In this document: positions 38,083 through 50,900 of the stretch, in pieces
How positions within the stretch are numbered: the first letter of the stretch is position 1
How the letters are laid out: every line of letters starts with the position of its first letter
Assembly: GCA_905250125.1 (NCBI GenBank)
Contig: CAJNOL010000004.1
Span: 124,001 to 188,000, forward strand
DNA: 64,000 bases
Direction: 5' to 3'
Source of the DNA: Rotaria sordida
Taxonomy: Eukaryota; Rotifera; Eurotatoria; Philodinida; Philodinidae
The notes under the pieces: model-generated
Database searches by the model: none
Seen by the model: only the letters and a program-made list of their open reading frames with translations
What the model was told of the DNA's origin: nothing
Program-made: the position numbers and the translations under genes

Positions 38083-41000
38083 TCATGTGTTTCCTTTTGA
38101 AAAACCTTTTTGTTCTTTTTCAACATAACATTTTGTTAACATATCAACATCAACAACTTGTACATATATAAGTTGTACATAATTATATTTTGTTTCTCTT
38201 GGTAAATCATCTTTCAAAGTAAATTTTTCTTTGATATTACCATTTTTATCATCTTTAACTTTTTTATGTCGAATCATTAAACGTCTACTTAAATAATCTC
38301 CAATTAATGATATACTTCCAACACATACATATGAATTTGAACTTGGTAAAAATAATTCATAATCAAGTCTCATTGATTCATATGAACGTAATTTATCCGA
38401 TGGTACATTTATTATACGAAATGGTAAACGAAATTTTTCATATAAATTATACATTAAACGTGTTAATTCAATAAAAATTTCATCTAAACTAGATGTTTGT
38501 TTAAAACGAAAAGGATTTTTACTCAATAAACTATTTTTTAAATGTAAATTATATTCATGTTCACGTTCAATTGATTCATTTGATGAATTTAATTGTAAAT
38601 CTGTTAATTCTTTATCTAATAATGGATCTGCAAAATTTTTTAAATGCGTATCACGTATATTAGTCATAGTTAATAATTGAATTTTATATGTTTGTTCATG
38701 TTCAACATCATATGTTGCACCTTGTGTAAATACATAATATGGTAAATCTGTTTGTAAAAATGTTCGACGTACAAATGGTACAAGTAAAGATGCTAATGAA
38801 CCTAAACCTGATGTTATTAATGAACGTGAACGTGGATCATCTGAACTTTCAAATGTTGTTAAAACATGACAACTTTCATTTATATTAGCACCTAATGCTT
38901 CATAAATAAATGGTTTTGCCATACTTATTGATGACATTTCTTGAAAACCTAATCTTATTAAATCTGTACATATAGAACGAACTAATTCATGTTTATGTAA
39001 TGGTGCTTTACCAAGCCAATATGGACCAAATTTTGAAACATCATTTTTTTCAACATGACATAATTCATGCCATGATTTTGAATTAAATGCATGTTTAACA
39101 ATAGGTATTGGTGATTCATATATTATTATACTATTTGATGATTTAGCTGGTACACCAATATGTTGTGCAGCTGGTAAATGTAGACATGCAACAATAAAAC
39201 GTTGATCAAATAAACGAAATTCTCGACGAAATTGTTCAAAATGTTGTTTTAAAGAATTAAATTCATTATCATTCATTATTGCTTCACCACGAGCATATAT
39301 AGAATCATTTGTTAATGTTGATGATTTAGCTATAGATTCAATCCAAGCATTATCAACACTTGAAATCATTGCCAATTCATCATCAGTTTCTCTTAAGAAT
39401 AAAAAAGAAAAGATTATCAATATATTTAATTTAATGGGTAGGAAAAAATTCGACATTAATTTTCTTTTTAATATTACATTGAAATGCTATGTCATAGATA
39501 CTCAATTCTTTTTGTTGTTGAGAGAGAGAGAGAGAGAGAGAGAGCAAGACATCTAGTGCAAAAATGTTTAAAGGAATTTGATCGAAAATGTTTTTCAAAC
39601 ATCACAAAAATTTGAGAACAAAAAGGTACGAGGAAACACTTTGGTCACAGAATTATGTGTTTAACCTTTTTCATTATCAATTTTCGGTACTTTCTGGCAT
39701 CACATATTTATGCTACTGTCCCTGACAACGTTGCTTTTCGTGTGATATTAAAATAATTGATTTAGAATATAAAAGACTGAGCAAGAGATAGTTTAATGAA
39801 AAATTCAATTTGAGATTTACAACGGGACAGCAAAGTTTTGGTTGAATATCTCACAGAGAAACTTCCTTTTTTCATATAAAATATATAATCTCTAACAGGT
39901 TCTACTTCGGAGTAGAATTTAGCTATTTGATTGTGTTCCTTAGTTACGAAAAAGTGGCAATACCAGAATATGTTATAATAGAGTTTATATGGACTGGTCG
40001 CAAAACGCGTAGAATATTTGTTTTTTTTTTGGTACAGCAATAAACTCTTATTCTTACATTATGAAACATGAACCAAAAGAATAAAAAAGAATATTTTTCT
40101 TATTAGATGAAGTTTTCTTCTAACCTTCTGAAAACACTTCCGAACAAATTCTTCGATGTAATTTTGTACTAAACATTTCGTCTTTTTAACAAAAGAAGGA
40201 CCAAATCTCTATAATATTGCATTGTAACTACAGATGTGCGAGACCAATTTTAGTTCCGATTTTGGAGACCGAAACTATGAGAAAAAAGTTATTCTAGCAA
40301 AAATTAAAGATTATAGTTAAATATTCTATGGATTTAAGCGAATTATCTTATAAACCACATCAGTCAGAACATAATAGTGTTAGTCATCGACTAAATAAAT
40401 CAAAAACCAAGTTTTGAAGGATTTTTTAAGATGTGATATGAATAAATTTTGGATTAGTTTTCTCTAGATCAAGATCGGAACCAAAAAAACTTAGTCTCAC
40501 ACACCTCTAATTGCAACGCTATAACAAAAACAAAATTAATAGAGATTTTTTTTCCTGACCGTTGTTATTTTATGAAAAGTTTTAAAAATAAAACCTGTTG
40601 TTTCGACATTATCACATCGATCATTCACTTTTTCAAATAAAATAACTTGAATATTTATCTACGTTTGACTATTAAACTAATATTGATAAACATATGTCTC
40701 TTCTAAAACTAAATTCTAATTGAAACTCGACATTATCTTATCAAGAAATGATTATATACATCATTAAATTAAATATTTCTATGATAAGTCTTACTAATTC
40801 TTATACCTCTTCCCTTCGACCTTATTTAAAAATAAAAATCTGTTTCTTTTCTAAAAAATATTTATATACGAGTGGGAATTGAAACTATTTTTTCTATATA
40901 ATACATCACAAGTATAGATTTAACAAAAACTTTGAAAAATAAATTTTTAATAAAACAAAATGCTTACAGATTTTCTGTTGGTTTTTTTGATATTGTTTCA

Positions 41001-42155
41001 TTCAATGTATTGCTGTTTGATTGAATTTTTTTCTTACGTTTTTTTGTTTTATTTATATCTGTTTCATTAATATCTGTCATTGTTAAATCATTTGTTTGTT
41101 TTCTTTCTGCACGTAATTTTTCTTGTATTTGATAAAGATCGCGTAAACGTCTATATTCTTTTTTATGCTTTTGCCAACGTTGATAATCTGATGCAAGTTG
41201 ATTTATATCAAGAACTATATTACGTTGTTCACAACTTTCCTTTAATAATTCAATATCACGAAAGATTTTTATTAAATGTAAATCAGGTAAAACTTGTTTT
41301 GGATAATCAGCAGCACTTAATGGATATAGAGCTTGAAAAAAAAATTAAATTAAATTAACAAGCATAAATCTTTCATGACTGAAATATGGAGCTCATATGT
41401 CTTCTTCAGCTTCATTTTACTAATACAAAATATGTAAAGTAAAAAAACAAAAAGATCTCTTACAGACGATCGTTTCTTCCCAATGATAATCGATCGTCGG
41501 AAAATTATTTATTTTTTAGTTCTATTTTTCTTAATTTACTCTTATTAGTATGATTTTAAACATTGATTTAGCTGAAAAAATAAGCAATTTGTACATATCT
41601 TTTATATCCGCAGCAGATCCTAGCGTGCTATTATGTATCTTGATAAACTCAGAAACACTGATATTGAGTATTCGCAAAAGTTAGAATTTGATTAGTTCAG
41701 GCTTTTTGTGTTGATCATATGACGACTGTGACAAATCAATACCTTAGTAGCCATCATCCTTGATATTTATCATATAATTGCTTGTCTACATAAAAATCAG
41801 AAACTGCACCATTTAGAATTTTCAAAAGCGTATTCAAATGATTGATATTCCAAGGAGATCCGGAAAACAAAGCTATTTTAGACTTTTCTGTTACTCATCA
41901 AATGAACATCGTCTAGGGCCGGAAAAATGATTTGAAATCTGAAGAGATTTTATCACTTAAAACTATCTATTTTCTTCAAAAACACATGTGAATTCCACAA
42001 TAGAATAATAAAATAAACAAACCTGAACGTATATGACCATTAGTTGATTTAACTGTATATACAAGATCTTCATTAGGAAATGTATGTGATGTTGATAAAC
42101 GATAGGATAATTGAGTAATTGATCGTTGAAGAAGTAAGAGTTTTGACAAATACAT
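38083..42155 (-). CDS. Mitochondrial seryl-tRNA synthetase-like protein (SLIMP type)
   Basis: Exons 42155-42023, 41331-40968 and 39391-38083 give 601 residues. The N-terminus looks like a mitochondrial presequence (MYLSKLLLLQRSITQLSYRL: Arg/Ser/Leu-rich, no acidic residue). A helical arm follows (DIELLKESCEQRNIVLDINQ), as in seryl-tRNA synthetases, then a class II core (GKAPLHKHELVRSICTDLIR, MAKPFIYEALGAN). The C-terminal block SNSYVCVGSISLIGDYLSRR stands where motif 3 (E-x-S-S-x-S...F-Q-x-R-R) should be and has lost the key Glu and Cys/Asn residues; the motif 2 region (TYDVEHEQTYKIQLLTM) lacks the expected Arg/Glu pair. Hence probably not an active synthetase. SLIMP proteins in invertebrates are such paralogues and affect mitochondrial function. 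The AG acceptor abuts the ATG. Confidence 0.68.
39520..39544. repeat. (GA)12 microsatellite
   Basis: Uninterrupted GA dinucleotide run in intron 2 of the SLIMP-like gene. Confidence 0.95.
40229..40510. mobile_element. ~280-bp MITE, intronic
   Basis: The left end CAGATGTGCGAGACCAATTT with TAGTTCCGATTT matches the inverted right end (ATCGGAACC...CTTAGTCTCACACACCTC). There is no ORF. It lies in intron 2 of the SLIMP-like gene. Confidence 0.75.
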
Positions 42156-42172
42156 CTGAAAAAATAACAGAA
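42156..42172 (-). promoter_or_regulatory. 3' splice site immediately before the SLIMP-like ATG (candidate trans-splice acceptor)
   Basis: On the minus strand the sequence is a T-rich tract ending in CAG with the ATG next. The upstream gene's stop codon is only 69 nt away (42225-42227). A cis intron would need its donor inside or beyond GTF3C2, so trans-splicing of a leader is the simpler reading. Inference only. Confidence 0.5.
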
Positions 42173-42224
42173 CAAAAAAATATCCAGATATCGAACAATG
42201 ACGAGAATTTGAATTCTATTATAT

Positions 42225-45200
42225 TCATTTATTTTCTTGTTCATAAATAGATATTGCATGATTTGACCATGATTGATTTAGTGGAAGAATAAAAAGTAAA
42301 CCAGATTCACCACCAAATGCACACCAATAATATGAACCAAGATTTGGATTAAAACGAATCTAATTTATTAAAAATTTAATTGGCTTTTTTAATATATTTT
42401 AAATAAAAAGCAAGAAGGAAATATTACTTTATGTAAAGCATTCAAAGTATAACTTCCAGCTTTACTAAAATCATCTTGTTTACTAACAAATTTTTGCTAA
42501 AAAATAAAAAAATATTCCTGTTTTTTTTTTTCTTTAAATATTTAAAAATAAATTACATCACAACATAAATTTGTATCAAGATAATATTTATCAAGTAAAT
42601 CTGTATATGATGATTGTTCAAGAATTGGTTCACCAACTTCTTGATTAACTAAAATATACATAATAAAAGATCAGATTTTATCGTATTTTTCAAAAATTTT
42701 TATTTTCTTTTAAAAAAGAAAAAGAAAAACTAGGAAAATATGATGTTTTTTTTCAAATTTATACAAGACAATTTATAAATTGATATTTATTTTCGCCAGA
42801 ATTTGAGAAGAGGAATCGATGACTCAGGAGACAGATGGAAGAATTTTATGAGCAGAGTTTGGGCATCTTTTCACGAATTCGTAAGCCCAATAAAGCGCTG
42901 AAAATCCACTGGAAAAAAATGAAAAGTTGTTGGCGTAATCCCTGCGAAGTTAAAACTTGAAACGCGACGTAATTACTGTTGTTAAGCATGGCATGATTAT
43001 TTTATTCTACCTAGGAATGTATACTCTTGGTGTAAATTATTAAATGGCGTCATGATATATATGCATTTTATCTATATCTTCTTTCGTTCTACTGTCATGC
43101 GTGAATGGATATGTTTTTTTTTTGTAGTATGTTCATGTGTATTCATTTTCTTTCTGTATGTTCTTGACTCTCTACTACCTTCTAGCAAATTCATTTTGTT
43201 TTCGAACCCCTAGAAATATGTATATACTCATTGCTTGCAACGATAAAGTTGATTGTACATACACGATAAGATAAAACTTCTTTCTGACTTAGAACTGATT
43301 AGTGATCGATAACCTTCACAAAATACTGAATAGTGAATCACCGACACAGAATCCATTGGCATCTTTAGATCTCGATGTGGAAGGAATGGAGTGGGCTAGT
43401 TCTACTACGTTTTTACGGCAGGTCTACAAAAATTTCAAGCTGTTACCAGAAAAACAGTCTACCAAACATTTAGTTCCTTCTATTTTTAAAAACTATCGAG
43501 AGTTCTACTGGCATCTGTATTTAATGAAAATACTGATTATACTGACATCTGCATTTGCTGCATGTATGCCCGTGTAATGAAATTGCATATTCCTAATTCT
43601 ATCTATTTTAGGACACATTTCCTTACTATTCTTTTACTTAATTCTCCAGAAATGCAGTAAGTAGTTCGTATATTATAACAGCACGTTATTGATATACGCT
43701 ATTAGATCATGTTTCATCAAATTTTTCAAGATTAGTTGGATCCCTCCTAATCATTAGTCTTACTGAAAAAAATTATTTTTTCTTTCTTACAATTTGATAT
43801 CTCTTCCTGTTTATCTGGTTTGATTATTGCATTTAAATTAAATAATTTCTAAAATAAATAATTCATTTCATATAAAAAAAAAACAATAACAATATTTTTT
43901 TTACTAATCGATATTTTAGTGAACATTCATTTTTTCTTGTCCATCGTACAAAATTTGTTAATCGAAAGAAATAAACTTGACCTAGGAAAAAACAAATCAT
44001 TTTCTTTATTAGAAACAAAAAAAAAACTTTTTTTTTTCTTTCTGTTCTGTACCATTTGAATCACAAAGTAAAATTGAATCAAGCCATGGAGAGTAATCGA
44101 CACTTAAAACATGATCAGGTGTTGATTGAAAATAAATATGTTTTGGAAGATTATTTGTTTCAGGTTCATATGTAAGATAAGCACTTGTTCGAGCATATGA
44201 TCTTAAATGAATAAAAAATAAATAAACAAAATCAAATTCTTTTATTTTTTTTTCTTAAACGTACGGTGTAAACTCTTTTACACATAAAAGATCACCAGTT
44301 AATGACCTTATAACCGATTCTGTACCACTATTTTCAATATCGATTAAATGTTGATGATGATCATCGAAATCCCATACACTAAAAGATAAATATAAAATTT
44401 TAAAAAAAAAATAAAAGCAAAGTTTTTTATTTATACGAAAATCGTTTTGCAATATTTGCAATAGTTAAAACAAGATTTGATGAATCATTTAAAAATTTAA
44501 TATCACGAATTGGTGTATAGGAAATACGAAAAAATCGAATAGGAAAAATAATTTTCTCTTGATTTGATTTCTAAATATTAAAAAAAAAAGAAACGAATTG
44601 ATAATTAATATATATGTATATATATATATATATTGATTGTTTTTTTTTGTTTATTCTTTACCATTTCAATTAAATATTTTGCTTGTGTATTAACATGAAA
44701 AAGAGCAATAAAACCATTACTATAACAAGCAGCAAGACGATTTGGATCATGTTTCGACCAATCAATTGATAAACATTGTGTATGATTATTTGGTTCATTA
44801 AGTGACAATCGAATTGATTTTGTTGATTTATAGAATGGTAATATATTATTTGATGATTCATATGATGATGTCAATGGTTGAGAAAATATTTTATATAAAT
44901 AAATTGAACCTGAACTTGTACCAGCAGCCAAATAAGCTGATGGTGATGAACATGATGGTGACCATTTCAATGTCCATATAGAACCACTATCATTAATTGT
45001 TATTAAACAAATAAGTTGATGATTTTTTGGTATTAAACTTGTTTTCATAGTTGATAAATCAAACATCCATATTTGAATATAATTTTTATATGAATATATT
45101 TCATCATAAAAATGTTTTGATATTAATGACGAACGTGAACAACTTACAGCCAAATATTGATGTGTTATTGGACATTGTGATGTTGGCATTGAAAGCCAAT

Positions 45201-47861
45201 CAAGAGATTGAATTGGACCAATACCAATATTTAATGTGAATACATTATTTTTATGTACAATAGATTCAAATGGTTGAAGAAATAAAGGATCATCATCCGT
45301 CTATATATATATATATAAGAAATAAAATAATATATATTTTATGAACCTCTTGAGGATAAGAGCCGGATATATAACGTCCAACTTCGAATAAAATTATAAT
45401 TTAGAACGCGACAAAAGTTTCGGCCTTATATGAACTTGTTCAATCCGTTTATAATTAGAAAGCAGAAAAACTTGACATCGTTATCACTCATAGCATTCTC
45501 TGATAGCTCATTACTCATATTCAGCTTCTGTGTTTTGTCATTATCATCCTTCAAATTCATTAACTAATTCATGAGGATAAAAAATTCAACATTTGACATG
45601 TGAACAATGCTTGTCTTCTCTAAAAGAAATCCAAAAGCAAGTGAAGCAACTCAGTATAGCAGCGTCTTAACTGCTTATTGATCGCTAAATAATTGCTTAT
45701 ATTTTTGTTTGCTTGCATGAAATAACACTATGGACTGAACCTGATAGATTACATCACAAAATTTCTCTCATCAGATACTAACAACAGTTAGTCGACAATT
45801 ATATATTGAAATATTCAACTGAGTCTTGCAATTACTCCTTTTTCAACGAATTCAGTAGTTGAGTCAGCTGATTTGTATTGATCGGTACATACATCTATAA
45901 GCTATGCTTGATGCAAACAACACGCTTGCATCAAAGCAGCTAATGTGCATGACCAGCGAAACTTGATTATCAGATTGAACACCTCATTCACCTGAATTCA
46001 ATATAACTGAGTATCATTGGCAGTCGCTCCAACAAACAAACATAAAAGCACAGGCAACTTGTCAAGGGAGAGCTAAAAACAGGGCTCGATCAAGCAAGTC
46101 ACTTGATCTGACAAAAAAAAGACATCTAACAGAGTATTCCATATACTTCTACTTTATTCAAGAAAGAAGCCAGTAGCTCAAAAAAATCCGAATGCTCATA
46201 GTGTATATCTCTAAGTCTTTTGTGTATGTATATGTTGCATTCTAAATCTTGCTATAGAAATGAAGTAAAATATTCATATCAATACGGACGAAACTTTTGT
46301 CGTGCACTAATCAATTTGTGCTTATTTTTTATGATGCTATCACGATCTGTGGTAGCAAATAGACCGTCAACCTGTTACACTGCCATTCGTGTTGTAAGGG
46401 TGTAAGTGCGGCTGAAGAAAAGACCTATGCTAACAAAAGTTCGATGCTTTCAAAAATAACAGAGGTCAAGAGCCAAGTCGGAACCGTTAAATTATTAAAT
46501 AGATACAAAAATTCTGAAATCTATATCGAGAAATCTTCGTTCTTTTTCATCCTCGAGATCAAAGATTCCAGTATAATCAAAAATCCAGTAAACCAATCAT
46601 AACTCAGCGAAGAAAGTCTATGGGGACGAACTCTTTTAGGCTTTTCGCTATTCTCACTGAGACCTACCCATGGATCTAATATGAGCTCAAATGGTAGTTT
46701 TCTCATTCGCGATTTTCTCAATTTCAAAATTTTAATTTTTTTGTGCAAAAACTATTTTAACAAAATATCCAAAAAGACTTCTATTTGTGAAAGAATGATG
46801 ATCGCTGAACCACCCTGTTACTACATCTATCATTACAACAATTCTATGTTCTATATCGTTTGTAGATTCAACAAAATGCAGAATCATAAATAACATTTTT
46901 TAAATATTTTCTACTCTTTTGATATTAATAAGAAATAAGTGTATTTATTCTTATCTTAGAAAATAAAGCTAATTCTTAGATAATAGAAAATCTATAAGAA
47001 AAAATAACTGAAAATTAATCGAATTCAAGATCTATGGAAATATATTAAGTATATTTTGTTCTACATACATTTTGAGAAAGTTGAATACGATATGTATCAA
47101 GTAAAACTTGTTCTGTCATTTTTATATTTTTAATAAATTCAATTTTATTTTCATTATCAAGATAATCAATTAATAAATGTTGACTTTGATTACCCTGTTG
47201 TAATTTAAGTGCTACATCAAATGCTATTTCATTTAAAGTCAATGGATGTTCTATACAAAAATAAATAATTAAATCAAAGAGAATATTCGTATTATAAATA
47301 TAGAAATAAATACGTGGTACAGGTCCATTATCAATTGTATTTCGATAATTTCCCCATTTTTCTGTTTGATCTTTTGCTAGAATAGCTATTGATTTACGTT
47401 TAGCAGCTGATGATCGACGATTTGAAATTTCAGTATCTTCATCAGATTCATCTTCAATATTTTCATTTACATATTCTTCTTCACTACTAGCTTCTTTGTC
47501 TATAATAATAAACAAAACAAAAAAATAATAATTTGCATGCTAATAATTTTAAATAAGCATATCTTATTATAGAACATACACTTTTTTCTAGCTTTAGCTG
47601 CTTTTCTTTGTTCAACAACCATTGTATTCATTGTTAATAAATTTTCAATTTTTGGTACAATTGCTGAGAAATACAATTATCAATAAATAATTATTTCAAT
47701 CAAATAAATCTTACATTCATCATTCGTATTATTTGTCTGAACTTCATTATTAAGAATAATATTTGTTCTGGAAAAAGAAATATTATAGTATAACTCTAGA
47801 TTATTTGATATTTTCTCACATACTTTCTCGGACGACCTCTTCGTTTTGGTGGTGGATCCAT
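42225..47861 (-). CDS. GTF3C2: General transcription factor 3C subunit 2 (TFIIIC110)
   Basis: Twelve exons: 47861-47824, 47767-47715, 47663-47580, 47499-47314, 47250-47069, 45300-44662, 44570-44437, 44378-44265, 44201-44053, 42648-42557, 42496-42428 and 42359-42225; 624 residues. The N-terminus is an AT-hook (PPPKRRGRPRK), then an acidic/basic region. The WD40-type propeller has segments SGSIWTLKWSPS, YLAAGTSSGSIYLYKI, CLSIDWSKHDPNRLAACYSN and AKRFSVWDFDD. The very C-terminus, ALHKIRFNPNLGSYYW...GGESGLLFI, follows human GTF3C2 closely (HKVRFSPN...GG.SGL). TFIIIC binds the A/B boxes of tRNA genes and recruits TFIIIB for RNA polymerase III. It is shorter than the human protein. Intron 45301-47068 carries a TIR element; intron 42649-44052 (1.4 kb) carries a repeat. 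Confidence 0.85.
43600..43699. repeat. Dispersed repeat fragment, copy 1
   Basis: TTCTTTTACTTAATTCTCCAG and TATATTATAACAGCACGTTA recur with few changes at 59499-59602 in the same orientation. The short block just upstream in the other copy (GATTATTTTATTCTA) is found here ~590 bp earlier, near 43002, suggesting this copy was split by an insertion. It lies in a GTF3C2 intron. Confidence 0.65.
45401..46310. mobile_element. 910-bp non-autonomous TIR element, copy 2
   Basis: Same family as 23722-24611, same orientation, aligning from TTAGAACGCGACAAAAGTTT to the terminal AAACTTTTGTCGTGCACTAA. Shared internal blocks include TTCAGCTTCTGTGTTTTGTC and TTCTCTAAAAGAAATCCAA. Substitutions are scattered and the flanking 4-bp duplication is no longer clear, so it is probably the older insertion. 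It lies inside a 1.77 kb intron of GTF3C2. Confidence 0.85.
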
Positions 47862-47964
47862 TTACTTTTTCTTTTTTCTTTAGAAAAATCTAAAAGAATT
47901 ATGGACTGTGTTTATTTTATTTGTTTAAATCAAAAATAAAATTAAAAAAAAAGAAAAATATATA

Positions 47965-50900
47965 TTAAGAAATAGTTAATTGAACACCACGTTTTAATAA
48001 ATGTTCTTTAACATATTTTGTTAATGATGAATTAAGAACTTCAGCAAGTGTTGTATCAACAAATAATCTTGGTAGAACATCAATACATCCATCTTCTAAT
48101 GGATTAATTAATATAGCTGCAACTATATCTTCTTGAGCACCTACAATATCTTCAGTTAAATATTTAACACGTGAACGTGACACATAATATTTTGCAATAG
48201 ATGGATTAACATCAATAGCTCTTGTTAATTCAGTACAAGAATCCTTTAAGAAAAAATACACAAAAAAAAATTAATTTCAAAGAAAAAAAAAACTTCAAAC
48301 CTTGTATCGCTTTTCTTTGTAATGTTGTTCAGCATTATTAAAGAATACTTCGGAAATGCGTAATTTTATTTCTTTATTATTTGGTGTTAGTTCAAGTGCT
48401 TGTTCATAATCTTGTAAAGCAAAAGTTATTTTTCCTTTAGCAAAAAAACAATCTACAAAGAAAAAATAAATAAATATTTTTCTTTTAGATTTTTTCCCTC
48501 GTATTAGAATATAAATTCTAACCTCCTCGATTAATATATAATTCAGCTGATTGTTTTTCATAATTAAGTGCTCGATTTAATAATTCAATAGCATCATCAT
48601 AATAACCAGTTTGTAAACATTTTAAAGAACATTCATTATAAATAAGAACAAATTGTTTTTGTACTTGTTCATAAAGTTTATGTTCTTGATTATGTCCAAT
48701 TTTATCAAAAACAAGTAAACATTCATCAATTGCTAATTGAAATTTTTTCATTTTTCGATAAATTATACTTCTACAAAAGCAAAAAAACACAAATTTGACA
48801 TAAAAAAAAAGTTAAATAAAAATTTTTTTCACCGTTGTAAATAAAATTCAGCTTCAATTGGATAAAGTTGTATAGAAAGATTAATGGATGCTAGAGCATC
48901 ATTTAAACGTTCTTTAATTGACATATGTACACAATTATCACGTGATTGTTTAGCAGTTTCTTCAAGAGCAGACATCATACGATTGGCTAATGGATGATTC
49001 TCTTCAATCCTTAAAGCATCGCGCACATCATAAAAGCACAGTGCTAACTAAAGTGATGAAAGACAAATATGAGAAATAAAACCATCTATTAATTATACTT
49101 AAAAAAATGTTTTTTTTTTACCAAATCGAAAAATACATTTTACGAATAGCAAAAGCATGAAACTTATTCTTATTATTTTAATTATTACTCAACTTTATGG
49201 TACTTTTAGCACTAGTGTTTCTCTTGAACAACCACGGAGACTTCTGGCTATTTGAGATTTCATAAGTCCAGTAGTCATGCTAATTGCTGAAAATATTGAT
49301 TCAACTATTAGTACAACTTTAAATATTCATGCTACTGTTACAAATGCAGTTTCAAATGCTATTTATGGTGTAACATCATGGATTGGTGATCTAATTCCAG
49401 CACTTGGTAAACGTGATTTAGAAAATGATGCTCGAGTAAATCTTTTAACTGAACTTAAATCATTTAAACTTGCTTTTCAACAATCAATTCTTGAAACTCT
49501 TCAAAGTTTTCTCAATGGTAATGTAGCAACTCAATTTCAACAATCAATTTCAAAATTAAGTACTTTTCTTAAAACACATTTACAAACTATGAAAAATATG
49601 ATAACTAATTTAATTCCTACAATGCAAAATACAATAGCAACTCAAGCTGTAACAAGTGTCTTAAATGTTATACAAGTTATTGAAGAAGCTATTCGAAAAA
49701 TTCATGCTCTTTTTTTTTCGTAAAAAGTTAATCAATGGGAAAAAAAAGTACATAATTCTTCAATAAAAACCTTATCCTTGTCTTTATAATAAAGACGAGC
49801 ACGAATAATTAATAAATCAGCATTTTGAGAATATTGTTCGATCATTTGAGTTACTAATGTACTTGCTTCTTCTATTTTATTTAAAGCTGTTAGACAAAGA
49901 ATACTAAAAGAAAAAAAAATCTATGTTCATTCTTTATCATATTTTATATTTAAATACCTATAGATTTGAAAAGGTAATGTAATAAATATATTAGAACCAT
50001 TAGCAACAATACCCAATGCATCTAAATAAAGTTTTTGATCAAATAATGTCACACCTGAGACATATCGAAGAAATGCTATTTTATCATTTGTTAATCTATC
50101 TTCTCGATTAGCTGGTGTTACAGGTTTTGAAATTGATTGTTGTTCATTTCTTGATAATCGACTATTACTTGTTGTTACTTGTGTATATAAAATACTTTTT
50201 TGTAAACTTATAATTGAACTTTGAAAATCACATAAATTTAAATAGATTTCTGATCGAATTTCATAAAATGGAATATGAAATGGTTTAAGAAGAAGACATT
50301 TATTTACATTAACTAATGCTTCTTCATAATTTATACGTTTTTCCATAAGTTCCATGGCTCTGTCATAACTTTATTAATAAAAACCAAACAACAATAATTA
50401 ATACATTGAAAAAAAGAAACTCAAAATTTTTAACTTACAATGTACTACAATGATTATCAGTAATATTTTTCAATGTATCTGTTGTACCATGTTCTACAAG
50501 AGTATAAAATTAAAGAAAAATAAAACAAAAAAGAATAAATTTACTTCTTATCCATTGTTCTGGTAACAGAGCTCCGAATGAATATCGTTCATAGACTTCT
50601 TCATCAATTTCAGTAGAAAATATATCTTCCTAAATAAGTAATTATTTCTATTAGTTAATGTTAATCAGCAAAATTAAAAGTGTTATGTAAGACACTCCAA
50701 AACAATGTGAAAAAGAAGATCTAATAGATGAATATAGAAACTCACAACATCTTTTTCCTTTTTGTTTTCCTCACTGAAAAATGTTTCAATTTATTCAATA
50801 ATAAATAAATAAATAAATGAAAATAAAAAAACTCGATTTAGTTTTTACTTGATCGAATTTTGCCAAGAATAGGCAGTTAATTGTCGATGAGATGTGTCTT

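Noticed and set aside
41080..41358. 92-codon plus-strand ORF
   Set aside because: Antisense shadow of exon 2 of the SLIMP-like gene, which has the better protein.
43302..43577. 91-codon plus-strand ORF in a GTF3C2 intron
   Set aside because: No signal, domain or neighbours support it; probably part of inserted repeat DNA. Kept only as part of a finding.
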